The notes under the pieces were generated by a model. It was not told the origin of the DNA, searched no databases, and worked only from the letters and a program-made list of their open reading frames with translations. From Chloroflexota bacterium (GTDB lineage Bacteria; Chloroflexota; Dehalococcoidia; Lucifugimonadales; Lucifugimonadaceae): DNA of 9,870 bases. Positions 5,592-9,870 of this stretch are shown in pieces (position 1 is the first letter of the stretch; the number at the start of each line of letters is the position of its first letter). The stretch is from the NCBI GenBank assembly GCA_030831265.1, contig JAURLM010000051.1:1-9870 (forward strand), written 5' to 3'. The position numbers and the translations under genes are program-made.

Positions 5592-8306
5592 ATGACCACA
5601 GGCAACGACCCGTTCAAGGCACGATCCAGCTTCAAGACATCTGACGGTGAGTTCACCTATTACTCGCTGCAGGCTCTCGAGGATGCGGGCCTGATCAACA
5701 TCTCCAAGACACCTTTCACCATCCGAGTGCTGTTGGAAAATGCCCTGCGAAACTCGGACGGAGGAATGACCACGGAAGACCATATCCGGCTGGTTGCGTC
5801 GTGGCGTCCCAACAACAAGCCGTCGACAGAGTTTCCGTACATGCCGGGGCGCGTTGTGTTGCAGGACTTCACTGGTGTCCCTGTTGCGGTTGACCTTGCT
5901 GCGATGCGTGACGCTATGGCGGAGTCTGGCCGAGATGCTTCCCTGATTAACCCGATAGTCCGGTCAGACATGGTGATCGACCACTCAGTGCAGGTGGACT
6001 ACTTCGCATCAGACGGTGCGCTTGCCATGAACATTGAGCGAGAGTTCGAGCGCAACACGGAACGCTACCAGTTGCTCAAGTGGTCGCAGGGTGCGTTCAA
6101 CAACATGCGCGTCGTCCCGCCCGGCACTGGCATCGTCCACCAGGTGAACCTGGAGTACCTTGCCCCCGGAGTTCTGACTGATCGCGTTGGCGACGACATT
6201 GTGGCCTACCCGGACACCTGTATCGGCACGGACTCCCACACCACGATGATCGACGGACTCGGAGTCCTAGGGTGGGGAGTTGGTGGTATCGAAGCTGAGG
6301 CGGTGATGCTGGGCCAGCCGTACTACATGCTGGTACCTGAAGTTGTCGGCGTGCGCCTGACCGGCAAGCTACCCGAAGGAGCGACCGCCACAGACCTTGT
6401 GCTGGCAATCACCGAGATGCTCCGCAAGGTTGGTGTGGTTGAGAAGTTCGTGGAGTTCTACGGGCCGGGACTGAGCGCGCTGCCACTTGTAGACCGTGCG
6501 ACTATCGGCAACATGTCTCCCGAATACGGTGCGACCTGCGGATTCTTCCCGGTTGATGACCAGACGCTGCGATACCTGCGGGACACAGGCCGGGACGATA
6601 AGGCCGTTGAGCTTGTCGAGGCATACTCGAAGGAAAACCACTTCTTCGTGACACCGGATGACTCGCCAGAGTACACAACTGCCGTTGATTTCGATCTGGG
6701 AACCGTTGTCCCCAGCATGGCTGGCCCCAAGCGGCCGCAGGACCGCGTCGCACTTCCTAACGTCTCGGAGAATTTCCACTCCTTCTTCCCCAACGGAGGT
6801 AGCGGGCGGTCTGAAGGACCGATGACTGAAGGCCAGCATGAAGGACCCGTTCAGATCGAGATCGACGGACAGAACGTAGAAGTTGGTGATGGCTCGGTTG
6901 TCATTGCGGCCATCACAAGCTGCACCAACACATCCAACCCGTACGTAATGCTTGGCGCAGGCCTAGTCGCTCGCAAGGCTCGGCAACTTGGCCTCAAGCG
7001 CAAGCCGTGGGTCAAGTCGTCGATGGCTCCGGGCTCAACTGTCGTAACCCGTTACCTTGAAGCTGCTGGAGTGAACGAAGACCTTGATGCTCTGGGGTTC
7101 CAGACAGTCGGATACGGCTGCACGACATGTATCGGGAACTCCGGGCCTTTGCCTCAGCCAGTGGCAGACGCAGTCAGTGACCATGACCTCGTGGCCGCAG
7201 CTGTTCTTTCGGGCAACCGGAACTTCGAAGGACGTGTCCACCCGCAGGTGAAGGCAAACTACCTGGCATCACCGATGCTGGTAGTTGCGTACGCACTTGC
7301 CGGTCACATCGACATGGATCTTGCGAACGATCCACTTGGAACCGGCTCCAACGGACAGCCCGTGTACCTGAAGGACATCTGGCCCACGCAGCAGGAGATT
7401 GCTGACACCGTAGCAAAATCGGTAACTTCGGATATGTTCCGAGAGCAGTACGGCGCAGTCTTCGCTGGCCCTGAGAAGTGGCAGGCGTTGGACGCCCCTA
7501 CTGGCGAGCAGTTCAAATGGGACCCCGGTTCCACTTACATTCAGAAGCCACCATACTTCGATGGCTTCACGGAGACGCCAAAGTCTCGTGGCGAGATTGC
7601 AAACGGCCGTGTGCTGGTGATGGTCGGTGATTCAGTCACGACTGACCACATCTCTCCTGCCGGCAGCATCCCGCCATCAGCCCCTTCGGGCCAGTTCCTG
7701 GTCGGAGCTGACGTGCCACGGCGAGATTTCAACTCCTACGGTTCGCGCCGCGGTAACCACCTCGTGATGGAGCGCGGCACGTTCGGGAACATCAGGCTGC
7801 GTAACCTGCTCACGCCAGAACACGAGGGTGACTGGACGCAGCATCTTCCGGATGGTGAGGTCATGCGCATCTTCGATGCATCACAGAAGTACCGCGAGGA
7901 GAAGACTCCGCTGCTGGTGCTGGCTGGCCGCGAATACGGCACCGGAAGTTCCCGTGACTGGGCAGCCAAAGGCCCAATGCTGCTCGGCGTACGAGCGGTA
8001 ATTGCTGAAAGCTATGAGCGCATCCACCGGTCCAACCTGATCGGTATGGGAGTGCTGCCGTTGCAGTACATGCCGGGTGAATCCGCTGACACGCTGGGAC
8101 TCAACGGCAAAGAGCAGTTCGACATTCCGGGTGTCGAAGAGAGCGTTGAGCCGGGTGCTGTGATGACCGTAGTTGCCCGGTCGGATGACGGGAAAGAGAC
8201 CAGGTTCAAGGTGCAGTCACGCGTCGACACTGGAGTCGAGGCGGCGTACTACAAGCACGGTGGGGTACTGCCTTACGTTCTCCGCCAGATGATGGGAACC
8301 GCTTAG
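5592..8306 (+). CDS. acnA: Aconitate hydratase A (IRP1/AcnA type)
   Basis: 904 residues, the full length of the monomeric AcnA/IRP1 class. It interconverts citrate and isocitrate via cis-aconitate in the cytosolic TCA cycle. The three [4Fe-4S] ligands are present: C444 in AAITSCTNTSNP, and C510 and C513 in GYGCTTCIGNSGP. The spacings of 66 and 3 are the same as in known AcnA and IRP1. Early family signatures are seen: PFTIRVLLENALRN, RVVLQDFTGVPVAVDLAAMR, PGTGIVHQVNLEYLAPGV and DTCIGTDSHTTMIDGLGVLGWGVGG. The C-terminal swivel domain carries FNSYGSRRGNH (R719/R720) and the active-site loop GREYGTGSSRDWAAKG with S786, S787 and R788. The reading frame is intact. ATG 5592 is preceded by a weak GAGAG (5583-5587), and the first residues (DPFKARSSFKT) fit the family N-terminus. 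It stands alone on the plus strand, divergent from the MFS operon, and ends 24 bases before a strong terminator. By homology it could also bind RNA when the cluster is lost, but nothing here shows that. Confidence 0.97.
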   Translation: MTTGNDPFKARSSFKTSDGEFTYYSLQALEDAGLINISKTPFTIRVLLENALRNSDGGMTTEDHIRLVASWRPNNKPSTEFPYMPGRVVLQDFTGVPVAVDLAAMRDAMAESGRDASLINPIVRSDMVIDHSVQVDYFASDGALAMNIEREFERNTERYQLLKWSQGAFNNMRVVPPGTGIVHQVNLEYLAPGVLTDRVGDDIVAYPDTCIGTDSHTTMIDGLGVLGWGVGGIEAEAVMLGQPYYMLVPEVVGVRLTGKLPEGATATDLVLAITEMLRKVGVVEKFVEFYGPGLSALPLVDRATIGNMSPEYGATCGFFPVDDQTLRYLRDTGRDDKAVELVEAYSKENHFFVTPDDSPEYTTAVDFDLGTVVPSMAGPKRPQDRVALPNVSENFHSFFPNGGSGRSEGPMTEGQHEGPVQIEIDGQNVEVGDGSVVIAAITSCTNTSNPYVMLGAGLVARKARQLGLKRKPWVKSSMAPGSTVVTRYLEAAGVNEDLDALGFQTVGYGCTTCIGNSGPLPQPVADAVSDHDLVAAAVLSGNRNFEGRVHPQVKANYLASPMLVVAYALAGHIDMDLANDPLGTGSNGQPVYLKDIWPTQQEIADTVAKSVTSDMFREQYGAVFAGPEKWQALDAPTGEQFKWDPGSTYIQKPPYFDGFTETPKSRGEIANGRVLVMVGDSVTTDHISPAGSIPPSAPSGQFLVGADVPRRDFNSYGSRRGNHLVMERGTFGNIRLRNLLTPEHEGDWTQHLPDGEVMRIFDASQKYREEKTPLLVLAGREYGTGSSRDWAAKGPMLLGVRAVIAESYERIHRSNLIGMGVLPLQYMPGESADTLGLNGKEQFDIPGVEESVEPGAVMTVVARSDDGKETRFKVQSRVDTGVEAAYYKHGGVLPYVLRQMMGTA

Positions 8307-8330
8307 TCGGTTATTTCCCACGGTTTAACG

Positions 8331-8359
8331 AAAAGGCCCCGGCGTCACCGGGGCCTTTT
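8331..8359. terminator. Strong bidirectional intrinsic terminator
   Basis: AAAAGGCCCCGG (8331-8342) and CCGGGGCCTTTT (8348-8359) form a perfect 12-bp stem with a 5-base loop (CGTCA). The GC core is flanked by an A-run on one side and a T-run on the other, so it reads as a rho-independent terminator in both directions. It sits 24 bases after the acnA stop and 55 bases after the end of the convergent epimerase gene, so it serves both. Confidence 0.92.
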
Positions 8360-8414
8360 CTGTTTTATTGCTGGTGGAAGAAGAACTTTCAGAAGTGCGA
8401 CGGTCATATTACCG

Positions 8415-9341
8415 CTATCGCCATTCGTTCTCCGCAGGTGTGCGGAACATGTGATGGAAAACCGTCTCCAGGTCTGCGCCCAGCCATGTGAACCCGAGCT
8501 GCTCCAGCACCCGCGGCACCATGTGCTGGCTCGCCAGCAGGCCATCGTCGGCAAGTCCTCCGACTACAAGCCTTGCCGCCCACGCTGGCAATGGCATAAA
8601 CGATGGCCGGCGCAACGCTGAAGCAAACGCCTTTGTGAACTCTTTCTGACGCGTGATTCCGGGAGCGCAGACATTCACAGGACCGACAATGTCCGGTGTG
8701 TCGATAACGAACCGGATGGCTCGAATAGCATCTTCTATTGCGATCCACGGCCACCATTGTTGCCCTGAGCCAATTTTCCCAGCCAGGCCCGTCATATATG
8801 GCAACTTGAGTTTTGGAACCATGCCGCCGTCGCGGGACAGGATGTTGCCGAACCGCGTGTTGATGACACGAACACCGGCTTCGCGGGCTGGATCCGCTGA
8901 CCGTTCCCATTCGACGGCTACATCGGCGAGGAATCCTTCACCGGGAACGCTGTCCTCAGTAACAATCTCATCACCGCGGTCACCGTATATGCCCATCGCC
9001 GAAGCCACGACCATCACAGGTGGACGCGGCTGCATGGCGGCAACGGCTTTCGACAGCAGCCTCGTCCCGCGAACCCGGCTGTCCCGGATTTCCGCTTTGT
9101 ACTGAGGGGTCCATCGCTTTCCGCCGATGCTCGCTGCGGCTAGATGCACAACAGCGTCGACGTTACCCGCCAGGGCAAGGCTCAGCGTGTCCGCACCGGG
9201 GTCCCACTGTATGCGGGTGATATCCCGAGCGGGCTTTGCCTGGCCGCGTACAAGTGTCGTCACACGATCTCCAGTACGCAGGAGAGAGTTGACAAGAGCC
9301 GAGCCGACGAGGCCGTTCGACCCTGTTACCAGTACATGCAT
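8415..9341 (-). CDS. TIGR01777-family NAD(P)-dependent epimerase (atypical SDR)
   Basis: 308 residues from ATG 9339-9341. The N-terminal Rossmann motif is MHVLVTGSNGLVGSAL (TGxxGxxG at 6-13). WDPG (46-49), HLAAASIGGKRW (66-77) and VASAMGIYGDRGDE with the likely catalytic Y119 are the fixed marks of the TIGR01777/SDR39U1 family. QQWWPWIAIEDAIRAI and GPVNVCAPGITRQKEFTKA are the usual later blocks. The C-terminal part (RPSFMPLPAWAARLVVGGLADDGLLASQ, then LGFTWLGADLETVF) is the DUF1731 domain of these proteins. The family is broadly conserved, and its physiological substrate is not established. The frame opens one codon earlier with TTG (9342-9344), but I take the ATG because GGGAG (9349-9353) lies 7 bases before it. 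The gene is monocistronic in this window, convergent with acnA across a shared terminator and divergent from the E2 gene. Confidence 0.93.
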   Translation of the reverse strand: MHVLVTGSNGLVGSALVNSLLRTGDRVTTLVRGQAKPARDITRIQWDPGADTLSLALAGNVDAVVHLAAASIGGKRWTPQYKAEIRDSRVRGTRLLSKAVAAMQPRPPVMVVASAMGIYGDRGDEIVTEDSVPGEGFLADVAVEWERSADPAREAGVRVINTRFGNILSRDGGMVPKLKLPYMTGLAGKIGSGQQWWPWIAIEDAIRAIRFVIDTPDIVGPVNVCAPGITRQKEFTKAFASALRRPSFMPLPAWAARLVVGGLADDGLLASQHMVPRVLEQLGFTWLGADLETVFHHMFRTPAENEWR

Positions 9342-9348
9342 CAAGACA

Positions 9349-9407
9349 CTCCCGATGGATCACCCGAGTTTTTCGGGTACTCGCATTCTACAGGGGACTA
9401 CCATCGG
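9349..9407 (-). promoter_or_regulatory. Foldable leader of the epimerase mRNA overlapping its ribosome-binding site
   Basis: On the minus-strand transcript, CCGATGG (9407-9401) can pair with CCATCGG (9358-9352). Between them lies an inner perfect hairpin ACCCGA-AAAAC-TCGGGT (9378-9362). The last two G of CCATCGG are the first two G of the Shine-Dalgarno GGGAG (9353-9349), so the outer stem would partly hide the ribosome-binding site. It matches no known riboswitch that I recognise. The nested pairing is seen directly, and the regulatory role is inferred. Confidence 0.35.
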
Positions 9408-9590
9408 CTTCCTGACTACATTGTTATTGAGACTTAAAGCATGGGAATTTCGGTCAAATGTTCACGGGTGCAACTTATTGGCCTCGCAATCACCCGCCCT
9501 TCCCTGCCAATTTCTTGTAACCTCTAACATCTGAAAACAGAAGGACTGGCGATACGCAGCCAGCCCAAACAATTGACAGCATCTGTCCCC

Positions 9591-9595
9591 GGGAG
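9591..9595 (+). promoter_or_regulatory. Ribosome-binding site of the E2 gene
   Basis: GGGAG stands 8 bases before GTG 9604-9606 and fixes that codon as the start. In the rest of the 262-base gap between the two divergent genes (9342-9603) I see no convincing promoter. A TTGACA at 9573-9578 is too close to the start codon to have a usable -10. Confidence 0.75.
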
Positions 9596-9603
9596 AGTTC
9601 ACG

Positions 9604-9870
9604 GTGATCACAGAAGTGACAATGCCCTCAATGGGCGCCGACATGACCGAAGGCACAATCGTTAAGTGGCTAAAGGCCGAGGGTGATGAGGTCAAGCGCG
9701 GGGACAAGCTGGCTGAGATCGAGACCGACAAGACGGTTGTCGAAATGGAGTCCTACAACGAGGGACTTCTCAAGAAGATCGTGATTGGCGAGGGTGAACT
9801 CGTTCCTGTAGGACAGGTCATCGCCTACATAGGTGGTGCTGACGACAAAGTCCCGGATGCCCCGGCGGCC
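9604..9870 (+). CDS. 2-oxo-acid dehydrogenase E2 (dihydrolipoamide acyltransferase), N-terminal lipoyl domain, partial
   Basis: The frame is open from GTG 9604 to the window end (89 codons, no stop), so the gene continues beyond. The text VTMPSMGADMTEGTIVKWLKAEGDEVKRGD is a standard biotinyl/lipoyl domain. The lipoylation hairpin AEIETDKTVVEME puts the lipoyl-lysine at K43. The closing strand VPVGQVIAYIGG is at about residues 71-82, followed by the start of an Ala/Pro linker (DAPAA). E2 carries acyl groups between E1 and E3 and passes them to CoA at the core of the cytosolic complex. The SMGADMTEGTIVKWL style resembles pyruvate dehydrogenase E2 more than the 2-oxoglutarate form, but the catalytic domain is outside the window, so pyruvate, 2-oxoglutarate and branched-chain specificity cannot be separated. 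Confidence 0.92.
   Translation, partial: MITEVTMPSMGADMTEGTIVKWLKAEGDEVKRGDKLAEIETDKTVVEMESYNEGLLKKIVIGEGELVPVGQVIAYIGGADDKVPDAPAA

Noticed and set aside
6369..6839. 156-codon minus-strand open frame inside acnA
   Set aside because: acnA is intact and strongly conserved here, and the antisense text has no family resemblance.
8653..9105. 150-codon plus-strand open frame opposite the epimerase
   Set aside because: It lies fully inside a well-supported TIGR01777 gene, with no recognisable domain or ribosome-binding site.
9546..9563. CTGGC...GCCAG inverted repeat in the E2 leader
   Set aside because: Only 5 bp with an 8-base loop and no T-run, so it is expected by chance in DNA of this composition.
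9573..9578. TTGACA resembling a -35 box upstream of the E2 gene
   Set aside because: A -10 at 16-18 bases would fall on the ribosome-binding site and start codon, and no TATAAT-like sequence is there.
9462..9731. 89-codon minus-strand open frame across the E2 start
   Set aside because: It overlaps the clear lipoyl domain and its ribosome-binding site, and the protein text is low-complexity without a domain.

Overview
The window is bacterial, of moderately high GC (roughly 55-60% by eye), and gene-dense on both strands. The organism is most likely a free-living aerobe with a TCA cycle, and plausibly a member of the Chloroflexota (SAR202/Dehalococcoidia-like). The clues are a large secreted protein with a Pro/Thr/Glu-rich 'TPTPEPTATP' stalk, a style common in that phylum, an IRP1/AcnA-type aconitase, and an MFS carrier linked to a split thiamine-diphosphate (ThDP) decarboxylase. 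No rRNA or marker gene is present, so this placement is only inference.

Layout. (1) 3-206, +: the C-terminal end of a VOC/glyoxalase-fold protein, followed by a perfect 8-bp inverted repeat over its stop codon. (2) 381-3005, + (open from a GTG at 330): a large secreted, cell-surface beta-sandwich protein with a signal peptide, calcium-loop motifs, several Ig-like modules, a Pro/Thr stalk and a C-terminal membrane/Arg-cluster anchor. (3) 5403 down to 3020, -: a tight three-gene operon of an MFS carrier followed by the alpha (PYR) and beta (PP) halves of a sulfopyruvate/phosphonopyruvate decarboxylase-like enzyme. The two decarboxylase genes overlap by ATGA. (4) 5592-8306, +: complete acnA, transcribed divergently from the operon. 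(5) 8331-8359: a strong bidirectional terminator between convergent genes. (6) 9341 down to 8415, -: a TIGR01777-family NAD(P)-dependent epimerase with a potentially structured leader. (7) 9604 to the window end, +: the lipoyl domain of a 2-oxo-acid dehydrogenase E2, cut off by the window edge.

How they work together. Aconitase and the E2 subunit are both central carbon metabolism: entry into the TCA cycle and citrate isomerisation. The minus-strand operon reads as uptake of a small organic anion followed by ThDP-dependent decarboxylation of a 2-oxo acid, possibly sulfopyruvate from sulfolactate. The surface protein is independent of these.

I see no CRISPR array, insertion sequence, phage gene, tRNA or defence system, and nothing I can defend as an entirely new system. 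The items most worth a second look are the MFS gene, whose family N-terminus and ribosome-binding site lie upstream of any canonical start codon; the identity of the MFS plus split-decarboxylase operon; the foldable leader of the epimerase; and the surface-anchor tail of the large secreted protein.
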